From: Imbricaverruca yamaguchii
Taxonomy: Eukaryota > Arthropoda > Thecostraca > Neoverrucidae
Length of the DNA stretch: 64,000 nt
Direction: 5' to 3'
Assembly: GCA_034440575.1 (NCBI GenBank)
Contig: JAOTOL010001429.1
Location: 559,501 to 623,500, forward strand
The translations under genes and the position numbers were made by a program. Numbering within the stretch: the first letter of the stretch is position 1; each line of letters starts with the position of its first letter. This document shows positions 12,090 through 23,974 of the stretch, piece after piece. The notes below the pieces were generated by a model. The model saw only the letters and a list, made by a program, of their open reading frames with translations, searched no databases and had not been told where the DNA came from.

Positions 12090-15000
12090 GAGGCGGGCGT
12101 GGAGAAACACAGCCCGGTGTCGGGGTGTTCCTGTGATGGATACCTGCCACCCCGGCCAACACAGAGAGCCGGCAGTGGAGAAACACAGCCCGGTGTCGGG
12201 GTGTTCCTGTAGTGGATACCTGCCACCCCGGCCAACACAGAGAGCCGGCAGTGGAGAAACACAGCCCGGTGTCGGGGTGTTCCTGTGATGGATACCTGCC
12301 ACCCCGGCCAACACAGAGATGGGCAGTGGAGAAACACAGCCCAGTGTCGGGGTGTTCCAACAGTGGATACCTGCCACCCCGACCAACACAGAGAGGCGGC
12401 AGTGGAGAAACACAGCCCGGTGTCGGGGTGTTCCTGTGATGGATACCTGCCACCTCGGCCAACACGAGATGCGGCAGTAGAACACAGCCCATGTCGGGTG
12501 TTCCAACAGTGGACACCTGCCACCCCGACCAACACAGAGAGGCGGCAGTGGAGAAACACAGCCCGGTGTCGGGGTGTTCCAACAGTGTATACCTGCCACC
12601 CCGGCCAACACAGAGAGACGGCAGTGGAGAAACACAGCCTGGTGTCGGGGTGTTCCTGTAATGGATACCTCCCACCCCGGCCAACACAGAGAGACGGCAG
12701 TGGAGAAACACAGCCCAGTGTCGGGGTGTTCCTGTGATGGTTACCTGCCACCCCGGCCAACAAAGAGAGACGGGAGTGGAGAAACACAGCCCGGTGTCGG
12801 GGTGTTCCTGCAGTGTATACCTGCCACCCCGGCCAACACAGAGATGCGGCAGTGGAGAAACACAGCCCGGTGTCGGGGTGTTCCTGTGTATACCTGCCAC
12901 CCGGCCAACACAGAGATGGGCGTGGACAAACACAGCCCAGTGTCGGGTGTCAATGGATACCTGCCACCCCGACCAACACGAAGGCGGCGTAAACACGCCC
13001 GGTGTCGGGGTGTTGCAACAGTGATACCTGCACCCCGGCCAACACAGAGAGCCGGCAGTGGAGAAACACAGCATGGTATCGGGGTGTTCCAACAGTGGAT
13101 ACCTGCCACCCCGGCCAACACAGAGAGACGGCAGTGGAGAAACACAGCCTGGTGTCGGGGTGTTCCTGTGATGGATACCTGCCACCCCGGCCAACACAGA
13201 GAGACGGCAGTGGAGAACACAGCTCGGTGTCGGGGTGTTCCTGTGATGGTTACCTGCCACCCCGGCCAACAAGAGAGACGGGAGTGGAGAAACACAGCCC
13301 GGTGTCGGGGTGTTCCTGCAGTGTATACCTGCCACCCCGGCCAACACAGAGAGACGGCAGTGGAGAAACACAGCCTGGTGTGGGGTGTTCCTGTGATGGA
13401 TACCTGCCACCCCGGCCAACACAGAGAGCCGGCAGTGGAGAAACACAGCATGGTATCGGGGTGTTCCAACAGTGGATACCTGCCACCCCGGCCAACACAG
13501 AGAGGCGGCAGTGGAGAAACACAGCCCGGTGTCGGGGTGTTCCTGTGATGGATACCTGCCACCTCGGCCAACACAGAGATGGGCAGTGGAGAAACACAGC
13601 CCGTGTCGGGGTGTTCCAACAGTGGACACCTGCCACCCCGGCCAACACAGAGAGCCGGCAGTGGAGAAACACAGCATGGTATCGGGGTGTTCCAACAGTG
13701 GATACCTGCCACCCCGGCCAACACAGAGAGACGGCAGTGGAGAAACACAGCCCGGTGTCGGGGTGTTCCTGTGATGGATACCTGCCACCCCGGCCAACAA
13801 GAGAGGCGGCAGTGGAGAAACACAGCATGGTGTCGGGGTGTTCCAACAGTGGATTGCAGCAAACACAGATTTCTGTTCCAACGTTACTACCCCGGCCAAC
13901 ATAAGAGGCAGGAGAAACACAGCATGGTGTCGGTGTTCCAACAGTGATACCTGCCACCCCGGCCAACACAAAGGGTGGAGAACGCAGCCTGTGTGGGGCG
14001 TTCTGTGCGGCCAACACGAGAGGCGGCAGTGGAGAAACACAGCCCAGTGTCGGTGTTCCAACAGTGGATACCTGCCACCCCGGCCAACACAGAGAGCGGC
14101 AGTGGAGAAACACAGCCCAGTGTCGGGGTGTTCCACAGTGGATACCTGCCACCCCGGCCAACACAGAGAGGCGGCAGTGGAGAAACACAGCATGGTGTCG
14201 GGGTGTTCCAACAGTGGATACCTGCACCCCGGCCAACACAGAGAGGCGGCAGTGGAGAAACACAGCACGGTGTCGGGGTGTTCCAACAGTGGATACCTGC
14301 CACCCGCCAGAGGAAGCCCCCGGCCAACACAGAGAGGCGGCAGTGGAGAAACACAGCCCGTGTCGGGGTGTTCCAACAGTGGATACCTGCCACCCCGGCC
14401 AAAAGGGGGGGGCAGTGGAGAAACACAGCTGGTGCGGGGGTGGAGGGGGCCGCACAGAGAGGCGGCGTGGAGAAACACAGCCCGGTGTCGGGGTGTTCCA
14501 ACAGTGATCTCCCACACGGAGCGGCGTGGAGAAACACAGCCCGGTGTCGGGGTGTTCCGCAGTGGATACCTGCCACCCCGGCCAACACAGAGACGGCAGT
14601 GGAGAAACACAGCCCGGTGTCGGGGTGTTCCAACAGTGGATACCTGCCACCCCGGCCAACACAGAGAGACGGCAGTGGAGAAACACAGCCCGGTGTCGGG
14701 GTGTTCCAACAGTGGATACCTGCCACCCCGGCCAACACAGAGAGGCGGCAGTGGAGAAACACAGCCCAGTGTCGGGGGCCACCCGGCCAACACAGAGAGG
14801 CGGCAGTGGAGAAACACAGCCGTGTCGGGGTGTTCCAACAGTGGATACCTGACCCCGGCCAACACAGAGAGGCGGCAGTGGAGAAACACAGCCCAGTGTC
14901 GGGGTGTTCCAACAGTGGATACCTGCCACCCCGGCCAACACAAGAAAGGGGCGGCAGGAGAAAAGAGTGTCGGGGTGTTCCAACAGTGGATACCTGCCAC

Positions 15001-15190
15001 CCCGGCCAACACAGAGAGCCGGCAGTGGAGAAACACAGCCCGGTGTCGGGGTGTTCCAACAGTGGATACCTGCCACCCCGGCCAACACAGAGAGCCGGCA
15101 GTGGAGAAACACAGCCCGGTGTCGGGGTGTTCCTGCAGTGTATACCTGCCACCCCGGTCAGCACAGAGAGCCGGCGGTCGGCCGAACGGC
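12090..15190. repeat. 76-bp minisatellite, about 40 units (largest array)
   Basis: The unit is 76 bp: CCCGGTGTCGGGGTGTTCC, then one of three variants (TGTGATGGATAC, AACAGTGGATAC, TGCAGTGTATAC), CTGCCACCCCGGCCAACACA, GAGAGGCGGCAGTGG, AGAAACACAG. CCCGGTGTCGG at 12113 and 12189 gives the period. Small deletions are common, especially at 12890-13020 and 13860-14560. Because 76 is not a multiple of three and the minus strand of the unit lacks stops, a stop-free minus-strand frame of 1,048 codons crosses the array; I do not regard it as a gene. Confidence 0.96.
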
Positions 15191-15380
15191 GGCACTGCTG
15201 TCCGGCTCGCCTGCTGACCTCTGACCTTTGACCTGGCGGTGGCCGCGCTCTGTATTGGCCGCCGCCCGCCTCAGTGATCTCGGGCCAGCGAGGCGCGCGC
15301 GCGACACGGCCGCCGCCTATTGACCGGAGCGTCGACCACCATTGGGCTGGCCCGGCCCGGGCCGCGCCACTGAATACATT
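15175..15380. promoter_or_regulatory. CpG-rich island with CCAAT boxes and a triple TGACCT element
   Basis: Unique GC- and CpG-rich DNA at the right edge of the 76-bp array. It holds TATTGGCCGCC and CCATTGGGC (inverted CCAAT) and TGACCT-C-TGACCT-T-TGACCT at 15215-15234, nuclear-receptor half-sites in DR1 spacing. No downstream gene is recognised, so promoter function is inference. Confidence 0.45.
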
Positions 15381-16948
15381 TCGATTGACACAACATTAGA
15401 GACCATCAGGCCAGCACTCCAGGCATCATGAAAGCAGCGTACAACCCTTTTAAATCCGCCTTTCACCAGCTAAAAGTGTCGCCTGGATATGACGCTTGGC
15501 ATTTTGTTCTGTATGCTTTCTCCGCGATGAAGCCTCTCACAATGGCGTCGGCTCCGACAAAAGGCGACCAAATCTACATAAAACTCTCTGAAACCGCATT
15601 CAGAACGCAAAATACAGCCAAAATCAATTTAAACTTGACTGAATAGAAAGCAGTTTCGAAGCGAAATCCCATTTTTAATACGAGTGGAAGATCCACAGCA
15701 GGACTTTGTCACGCAAGTAAGTTATAATGAAAAACGCTTCCCAATATTTGTGAATACAGAATCTCAAGGAGTCGTCATTTCTTCAGAGTTGAATTAAAAG
15801 TTCTCGAATGTCATTTTTGCATAATACTGCACTTAGGAATGCAATTCCAGCTCTTTAATGGGAAAAGATGTGAAAAAGAAAAGCTATCAAGCTGCTGAAT
15901 GGGCAAACTCCCGTCAAACTTGTTGTGCTTTGCAGATAAAAGGAAGCCATATTGAATTGTAAAGTAGTGAGGAATAAAATAAAGAGTTTTTGTCGGTAGT
16001 TCTCGGCCGAGTAAGTGCGAGCCTGATCAATGCAGCGAGTCTGGGACTCGATTCTGTTTGCGGCACCCAGGGGAAACAAGGGATGTTGAGCATGTTAAGC
16101 CGTGTTGTGCCAATTAACTGATATTAGATCCAGTCATCCAGAAATCTTGGCAGTTCCACAAGCTGGTTCAAGTGTACTAAGATGTCTGCATTTCATAATC
16201 ACTGCATTCAAGGTTCACATGTGAATCACGCCTCAAAGCAGTATTTTAACAGCCGTACGTTCGCATATGTACGGATTTTCATGTGCTTGTGTCATAAGAT
16301 CAAAAGGAGGATTTCGTAACACAAAATTGGGACAACAGCTCACACACATACATCTGTTAGGAGAAGACACGCACAGAAAGTTAGTACATTCACGTTATAG
16401 CACACAATCCTCATCTAAAAATATGCTTCTTCTATTTTATTTTTGTAAGTTGCCATACTGTACTGCTGAATATCGGTCGGCAATCTGTTAAAAGGTTCCG
16501 CAGTTCGGTACATAAATATCCGCCTTCCCGACTCCTATGGGATATTTAGAATGTATCTGAGCTTGCATTGATGCGTATTGCGTTATCTCACAGATTCAAG
16601 AAATTGTATTCGTGCGAGTTATTGTGGCTGATCTAAAGTATTGATCCGTGTTAGTAGGCGAAGCGGATGATACCCGGCCAGACCACCAGCCGATAACCGC
16701 TCAAACTTACATATGACACCACGCACTCGGGTGCGTCAGAGTATCGTGGAAACTTGACACGGCCCGCAATGTCGATCAGTTTCGGCACGAGCGGCAATCA
16801 TTCAGCGGATGAGTTTGCATACACCGAAAACAATATTCCATATATGACAAAGCTGGGCTGTTGACAATCGTACGAAGCAGAACACGGGGGATACAATGTC
16901 GAGCAAGGTCAAACCCGATAAGTAGTCCAGTGGATTTTCAACCAACTG
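15381..16948. other. Unique AT-rich DNA, nothing recognised
   Basis: Only frames shorter than 80 codons, without motifs. It separates the CpG-rich segment at 15175-15380 from the first SINE. Confidence 0.6.
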
Positions 16949-17130
16949 AGGAGGCGGGGATGGCCAAGTAGTTAGGGTGTCGGGCTATGGGTACCAAAGG
17001 TCTCGGGTTCGACGCTAGCGCCACTCAGGACATTTCCCGATCTTGCGGCCCAACGGCGAAGCAGTGCGAGAGGCGCCATTAGCCGTGGATGTGCATAAAG
17101 TGCGTCGTGAACCACCCAATAAACAAATCT
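16949..17130 (+). mobile_element. tRNA-derived SINE, family A, copy 1
   Basis: A-box-like TGGCCAAGTAG at 16961-16971 and B-box-like GGTTCGACGCT near 17006-17016, then the shared body (GGCGCCATTAGCCGTG) and the tail AGTGCGTCGTGAACCACCCA with AATAAACAAATC. A 9-bp target-site duplication, AACCAACTG, sits at 16940-16948 and 17131-17139. Confidence 0.92.
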
Positions 17131-17235
17131 AACCAACTGCCCAACCTGTGGAACATATGTAAAGTTGTGATCAGTGACTACACATAAGGTGTTTTACAGG
17201 TTCACATTCGCGTATAATTAAACCGAAGCAGTAGG

Positions 17236-17500
17236 TGTCAATCGGCTGCCACCTGCTGTCAGACGGCTGCCACCTGGTGTCAGACGGCTGCCACCTGGTG
17301 TCAGACGGCTGCCACCTGGTGTCAGACGGCTGCCACCTGGTGTCAGACGGCTGCCACCTGGTGTCAGACGGCTGCCACCTGGTGTCAGACGGCTGCCACC
17401 TGGTGTCAATCAGACGGCTGCCACCTGGTGTCAGATGGCTGCTACCTGATGTCAGACAGCTGTCACCTTACGTCAGACGGCTGTCACCTAGTTGCTGACA
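17236..17500. repeat. 21-bp minisatellite, about 12 units
   Basis: CAGACGGCTGCCACCTGGTG repeats every 21 bp; the first unit and the last three diverge. A multiple of three, it reads SDGCHLV or its antisense in open frames. Confidence 0.95.
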
Positions 17501-18594
17501 TACTTCTTGATGTAAAAGCACGCAGTGGAGGGCGAGGCGGTGGAGGGGAGATGGGGAATTCATGGCCCGAGCTGGCGGGGAGAGACGAAAGGGAAAACTG
17601 ACAACAAGAAAGGGTGATTATATCCAACATACGATGGTGACGTTTCATGAACTCGGTTGGGGACGCATGTAAAATCTAGCAGGCTCTTCAGCATTGGGAG
17701 GTCGGTCATCTCCATGGCGTCCCACATTACAATTTGTGGGAGGCGGTGGAGGGGGATCAGTCAGGCCGGTATGTCCCATCGACAAGTATGTAAATTGACG
17801 CCCTAAGTCGGTCCAAAAAGAAAACACATTTAAAACACAAGAGCACATAGTTGTTCCCATGGGATGAGTCATTGCAAGCTATTCCTATGCATGAAGTACC
17901 AAATTAACCGGGATCGGATGCATCTGGGGGCGGACCAGAGCATCGGTATTTTAACTTATAGGAGCATTGCTTCAACGGCGCAAATGGCAATGGTTCGCGA
18001 TATCAATATTTCATACCTTGGCTTCTAGACAAGCTGAAGGCTATAAAAAGGACATTGCTTGATGTACCTATCTCACAACTGCCAAGTTTTGACATCGAGA
18101 CCACCTCGATGGTGCGGTCGTTTAACGAGTCCGCTTCGAAGGTGGGCATCCTTGGCTCCAGTGGGACTTCGCGCACTCTTCTCCTCGGCCTGCTACTACC
18201 CGATAGATGTCAGTACTTATGAGTAAAGGACAAGTATATTTTGTCACGGCCTAGACTGAGGTGTGCAATTACCAATCGCTTCATGGGCGTACTAACGAAT
18301 GGTATGGACAGTGTGGAGGGGTGGGGGTTACTGTTCGTCTGTTACTCGTCTGTTACTGTTCAGACATCGTCTGTTACTGTTCAGTGTTAATGGCTCGCGT
18401 TGGGCGAGGATGGGGCCGGTTGCCATTGCTGCTGTCTTCATGGTGCACGAAATGGGGATGGGCCAGTTGCCGTCCTCGCCACCAAATGTGGGGAGTGGGC
18501 CTGCAACCTCCCTACACTTGCCCTCCTTCCTGCATGATTAGTCAAACGCTGATCATAGCTGTTACCGGGGTTGTCACATCAGTGCCACACATTG

Positions 18595-18692
18595 AGCAAC
18601 CAACTGACCTCGGTCAACCAACCAGCTGACCTCAACCAACCAACCAACTGACCTCCGCCAACCAGCCAACTGAATAACCAACTGACCTCAGC
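18595..18692. repeat. Short irregular repeat (CCAACTGACCTC)
   Basis: Several CAACCAAC(C/T)AACTGACCTC-like units with irregular spacing. Confidence 0.65.
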
Positions 18693-19064
18693 ACATACGG
18701 CGCACCAAGGGCTGAGAATAACGGAACCACAAACTCCCAACTATTAGACGTAAACATTTGCAGAAGTTCGGGGGTAGACAAGACTTCGACAAGTCGGAGG
18801 AATTTGGCGCAAGAATGAAGTGATTTTTGTTTCGGACACCACACAGCCAATTTCCTGAGTTAGCCACTATTCGGTACAGAATCAAGTTTGCATTACAGCG
18901 GCTTTGGGCGTTAATTTTAACTGTACACGTTCCAGCGCATCCAATACACAGCAATGAGAAGTCACACTGCATCGCATAGTTAATCCCACAAGCTCTTACT
19001 CAAACGCACCGAGAAAGGAAATTCATGGCCGAATGGTTACCATCCAACTCATCCGTCTTACCTC

Positions 19065-19565
19065 GGTGGATGCTCGGTGGAGGACGGTCGAGGACGGTGG
19101 ATGCTCGGTAGAGGACGGTGGAGGACGGTGGAGGACGGTGGAGGACGGTGGAAGGAGGTGGATGCTCGGTGTAGGACGGTGGATGTTCGGTGTAGGACGA
19201 TGGAGGACGGTGGATGCGCGGTGTAGGACGGTGGAGGACGGTGGAGGACGGTGGATGCTCGGTGTAGGACGGTGGAGGACGGTGGAGGACGGTGGATGCT
19301 CGGTGTAGGACGGTGGAGGACGGTGGAGGACGGTGGAGGACGGTGGATGCGCGGTGTAGGACGGTGGAGGACGGTGGAGGACGGTGGATGCTCGGTGTAG
19401 GACGGTGGAGGACGGTGGAGGACGGTGGATGCTCGGTGTAGGACGGTGGAGGACGGTGGAGGGCGGTGGATGCTCGGTGTAGGACGGTAGAGGACGGTGG
19501 ATGCTCAATAGATGACGGTAGATGACGGTGGAGGACGGTGGATGCTCGGTGTAGGACGGTGGCAC
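19065..19565. repeat. Minisatellite built on GGTGGAGGAC (10 bp)
   Basis: Runs of GGTGGAGGAC punctuated by GGTGGATGCTCGGTGTAGG, giving larger units of about 51 bp in the middle. The purine-rich strand is plus. Confidence 0.92.
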
Positions 19566-22319
19566 CATAACAGAGTTCAGCTGGCGCTGTCACATCATGT
19601 TTCAAGATACCTCTTCATGTGACGCAGTGCCGAATACGCGCTGAAGTTCTTATAGGAACTTAAACTTGCACATGCAACGGACTATCACTTCGCTCATCAT
19701 TCGATGAGGCATGAAGCCTAAGCTCCAGGGGGTGGGAAGTCCTGGGGGAAAGTTATCCGTCTCACGATCGAAAAACTACGAATTTGAGTATCACCTGCCG
19801 CTGCTTTTCGCCCGCGGACAATCGGGGTGAGAGATTGGCGACGCTATATGATTCAACAGTCGACCTGTCGTAAACCCACTGCCCACCATCGCTCTTAGGC
19901 ATCTGTTTCAAAGGTTCAACGATCTTCCCAAAGTCACGACACTTGAAACAAGCGTCTGGCGACATCCTCAACCGCGATATCGGCCGCTCAATACCCAAGT
20001 CACCTCCGTGCAAAGGGACAACCTTTTCGTGACTTGGACATCTCCCCGGTGTGCAGCTTCCATGAACGAGTTCTCCATCTCCCTGGGCAGTGCGAAGGTC
20101 GGCTGGTCGGAGCCGCTCTGGAGCTCCGTCGCGGCGACGCCCAGAATCCCTGAGGATGGTGGCGATATGGTGAGTCACAACCGTCGTGATAAGCATCCCT
20201 CGTCCCTTCATGCACTCACTTTAGCTGAATATAAGCTTGAAGTAGCGGATCGCTCACCCGCTCATGCTGAGCCGCCGTCCTCGTTGTCCGACAGGTGAAC
20301 GGCACGGGTGCTTCCTCCACGCGACGACCGATGCGGAGGGCCTTCATGTGGTTCACCACTACCACTGCGCTCCGTACAGTGCAGCTCGTGACATGGAGAA
20401 CACCCGAGAATCCACGGCAATGGCGGAGGTGAGCTGCCACAGAGTAAGGCAGCTCACCTCGGCGAGCGTTAGTTGGTTATTTTGGCTTTATAACATGGTT
20501 AACATGACAACATGGCGCATCGACCATGCTGTCGGTGAGCGTACCCGCCATGTTTCGCCTCGTTCAGTTCCAGTGCATCAATTCTGGCAGCGTATCTCAA
20601 GAGAAGCGAGGTAAACTGCATTGGTAGGTGTGTAGGTGCCTACCTACCCATCTCGATATATGGCTACGACTTGTTCTTGAGTGTAGCACTTTTTAGCTAG
20701 ATGCCCAGTAGGGTGGGTTACGAGGTAGGATTTTGTCGAATTGTGTCTAGCACTATCAAACAAGTGCTTCTATCTATCGCGGAGAGCGCTTTAAAACATG
20801 CGAGTAACGGCGAACCGCTTTCTGAGACGTCCCTCTCGAATTTCGTATGAGTATCTTATTATTCCCGATATTAAGTATCGGAAATTACTTCTATTGAAAG
20901 ATTATTTGCATTTTAGCATTCTTCCGGGATGGTGTGCTGTCAGGTGCCCAAATTTTCAAATTTTTCGCCGATCCTATTCGTAGTGTAGCTGCTACTCCCC
21001 CTAATTATCCAGATTTGAGGGGTACGACGTGCGCCACCTATCGAGACAATTCTCGTGGCCGGCTTGCAACATTTCTCTCGTCAGTTGTAAGACAGCTCAG
21101 GGCGCAACACGGTCCGATATAACGAGATGATTAAATTGGCCCCATGTATTGGTTGATACTTGGTTAGTATGAAGTGGATGTGATAGGTAGTCCATGAATA
21201 TTTAGACCCAGGTGGATAACGTAGTCCGTAGGGGTGGCGTTCATATCAGGTAGTATCCAGGTGAGATGGGCCGGTCATGGAGGGTCTAGACTCCCAGGTC
21301 TTGCAGATCCAATGTCCTTGTTGTCAGGATATTTAAAGTAGAATAGGTGTGTAATTAAGCACATTTTTACTTATTTTACCATTGATTGGTGCACTCTGAC
21401 TATTAAAGCTTCTCTAGACATATGCATGTTCTACTCCGGCATGCATTTTGCTCATTCATGTCAGAACGAGGCATTAATGAAACATTTTCATGCATTGTGC
21501 GTGTGCCAACCTGATGGAAATTTTTTTTCTCGAGTATACTGCTCGGTATGTTGTTGATGTAGTCTTCACTGGAATTTCGAATACAACACAATAATGGCTT
21601 GTAGACCGAGTAGTTCTGGTTTGAGCTGCAAGCATACATGCACGCTGTATTCGTCAAATACATGCAATGGCCAGTGATTTGCTCTGGGGAACATTTATTT
21701 TCCTGCCCATTTTTAGCAACACGTATGAAAACATGTGCTCCCCTTTTTCTGCTATCCGTGATTTGTACTATAACAGTTGTTTTGCCTACTTCGCAGGCAC
21801 ACCTACCTACAGAATGGTGTATATGTTATTTTGTATATAGTACAAATAGGACGGAGAAACATCAAGTATAGGTGCAGTTGGCCCATTCCGTCGTGAACCG
21901 ACGAGAGCATGCCGCCTCATATTTGTATTTTGATAAAAACAATTGTGTGTGGTTATCTGACGCGTTTAATCCAATTGTGTAATTTTAGGAAGATCAGGTT
22001 AACGCTCAATGAGTTGTAGCCTCGGGCATTTTTGAGATGTCACCTAACACGGGTGTCTTTTGGGGTCTTTAACTTCATGAAGAACAATCTGGATTGTGTA
22101 GGGGTATATATCGGTGAACTCACAATAATCCACTGCGTCTTTTGGCTATTACGGAATTTTCGTTTATGGAATATTTAGAATCGTGAAATCGTGACCCAAG
22201 GTCCCGTGACCTACTTTAACATTTGGAACAGTCACAATACGACTTGAAAAAGTGCAGAAATGAAGTTCGATACACTGCGAGTGATGGGCCATCATTTCCT
22301 GAGACCACTATATCGGGGA
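19566..22319. other. Unique DNA, no gene recognised
   Basis: 19762-20440 is richer in GC and holds overlapping open frames on both strands (149 codons, minus; 116 codons, plus), but no domain is recognisable. A decayed coding or element remnant is possible. 20640-22320 is AT-rich and blank. Confidence 0.5.
20426..20460. repeat. Perfect 13-bp inverted repeat, 9-nt loop
   Basis: GAGGTGAGCTGCC (20426-20438) and GGCAGCTCACCTC (20448-20460). No tandem array is adjacent. Confidence 0.93.
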
Positions 22320-22565
22320 ATATAGTAGCTTCTCGTCCCTCTCTGCCTCCAGAGCGAAGATGATGTGCATGTGCACTTCTTTCATCCTGTCCAATAGCGC
22401 CTCTTGGTCAGTGTGTTGCAGCAATGAATGGTCGTCTGCGTATCTCGCTCAAAAACATCCATCACTGAGCACCTGATGAAGATGATCCCCCTCTTGTGGT
22501 TCAATCAAGAGGTTTGCGGGAACTGCGCGCAGCGGTGATTTCGTCGTGGAATCGCCCGCCTGTTG
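22320..22565 (-). pseudogene. Penelope-like reverse transcriptase fragment (dead)
   Basis: The minus strand reads ARYADDHSLLQHTDQEALL then DRMKEVHMHIIFALEAERD. This matches the Penelope-type pattern RYVDDTF....(H)..F..HLN..HP.I.FT.E, with the YxDD catalytic box. Upstream of it, SPLRAVPANLLIEP resembles the SP(I/L)SP..AN(I/L)FME block. The pieces fall in two frames with short gaps, so it is a degraded copy. Alternative: another RT class; the spacing favours Penelope. Confidence 0.72.
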
Positions 22566-23344
22566 ATATTCGTCCCATGCAAACACAAAATACTAAATCT
22601 ATTGAAGATCTTTGCGAGTTCGACGAAGCCGTGTCCAGGTGAAGGTGTGGAGTTTACACAAGTCATAGCCAGTACCCTCTTCACATCGTTAATTGCACCA
22701 CTGGTTGGAAGAAGCAGTGAAGAACGATTTCACAACCAGACTAGCGAACTACATGCGATCCTTATTATATTCGGAAAGTCGCCAGAATTTTGGCACATGG
22801 CTATCACCCATTATCCCTAGTTCGCCAGAGGGGCCCTGCAAGGGTTTTCGCGTGTCGGTGTGGGGAACTTCTTGCCCCAGAGGTGCTAGGTGGAATTGTA
22901 ATATCTTGTTTGTGCGTTTTGGAGGAACCCCCCATGCCGGGCGCCCAAGGGTTCTCTCCAGCAGATGCAACAACTTCTTGCCCTGCGACAACTGTTTTCT
23001 GATCTGGATGACGTCTGATCTGCACAAGGAGGCATGCTTTCTGCAGGTTATTTCTCCAAGCATGACTCTTTCGCTGCTATTTCAGGACTTCAATGCCTCT
23101 GCTACAGCAAGCAGTGAATTAGACAGTTATAAATACGTATGGTATGAATGCATGTTCAGAATCCTCAAAAATTGTATGTATGTGTGTGCCTTAGCTATAT
23201 TATTTTGTGTAATGCTGCATGCAGGGATATCAAAGATGCCCACGTATGTTATTTTAATAATCGTTTTACAACCAATCATGTGATGTTTGAGGGCCCAATT
23301 ACCGCTTATTTTGTCATGCCTAGCATAGCGAGACATGTAATTTG
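22566..23344. other. Open frame of 196 codons, unrecognised
   Basis: 22693-23283 (+) is open but contains no family motif. It adjoins the Penelope RT relic on the other strand and may be part of the same dead element. Confidence 0.4.
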
Positions 23345-23455
23345 CAGCGTGGGTTCCTAAGGCCTACAATTTTCAGTCTGGCTTCCCAAGGCCTGCATTA
23401 TGCAGCTTGGTTTCCGAAGGCCGGCAATTTGCAGCTTTGGTTCCTGACCTCGTTC
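23345..23455. repeat. Decayed repeat of about 34 bp, 3 units
   Basis: GGTTCCTAAGGCCTACAATTT, GGCTTCCCAAGGCCTGCATT and GGTTTCCGAAGGCCGGCAAT, each followed by a TGCAG-like word. Confidence 0.75.
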
Positions 23456-23974
23456 GAGTCCATAATAGTGTCACCGCAAGAAGGATCTGTTCTTTGTCGT
23501 GACCCGAAATAACATTCTGATTTATTAATCGGCCAAAATGCAAAATTTATGACGTGAATCGTTTGAATGCGCCATTGCCTATATTGTTCGCCAATATGCT
23601 GTCCAATGTGTTCCAATGTAATTCGCTGTATCGATTAAACGACCTCAACCAGTCCCGTCTGCTATCTCACGCTCATCCGGAATCCCGTTGGTTTTCCATC
23701 CTGTATTTCGCGTCCATTTGACATTGTCGTGTATTCCGTCTGATGTCCCTTCCTGCTCCAGTCTCCTGCCCTGTATGGTACGTTGCGTGTGTTCCTGTGT
23801 GCTGCACGCTCCCTCGCGCGGCTACCCATCTCGCGCGCTTAGTTTATTATCCGTTTGCGATCATATTTATTTCGGTTTTCAGTTTCGTTCGTTTCATTTC
23901 GAGGTGGCTTAGCTCCTGACGAGTGGCTTAGCTACTGGCGAGAGGTCAGGCCCGAGCACAGTACGTGCACGCTG

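Noticed and set aside
12049..15195. Very long open frames across the 76-bp array (1,048, 620, 459, 425 and 418 codons, both strands)
   Set aside because: All lie inside a tandem repeat whose unit lacks stops in several phases; frames overlap on both strands and there is no unique N or C terminus.
16949..17130. tRNA gene
   Set aside because: A and B boxes are present but the head does not fold properly, a long non-tRNA body and tail follow, and target-site duplications flank it: a SINE. Same for 36142-36338, 44035-44193 and 56179-56358.
19762..20440. Overlapping GC-richer frames as a coding exon
   Set aside because: Frames are open on both strands without any family signature; not enough to support a gene call.
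22693..23283. A 196-codon frame as a gene
   Set aside because: No recognisable domain; it lies beside a dead Penelope RT and may be part of it.
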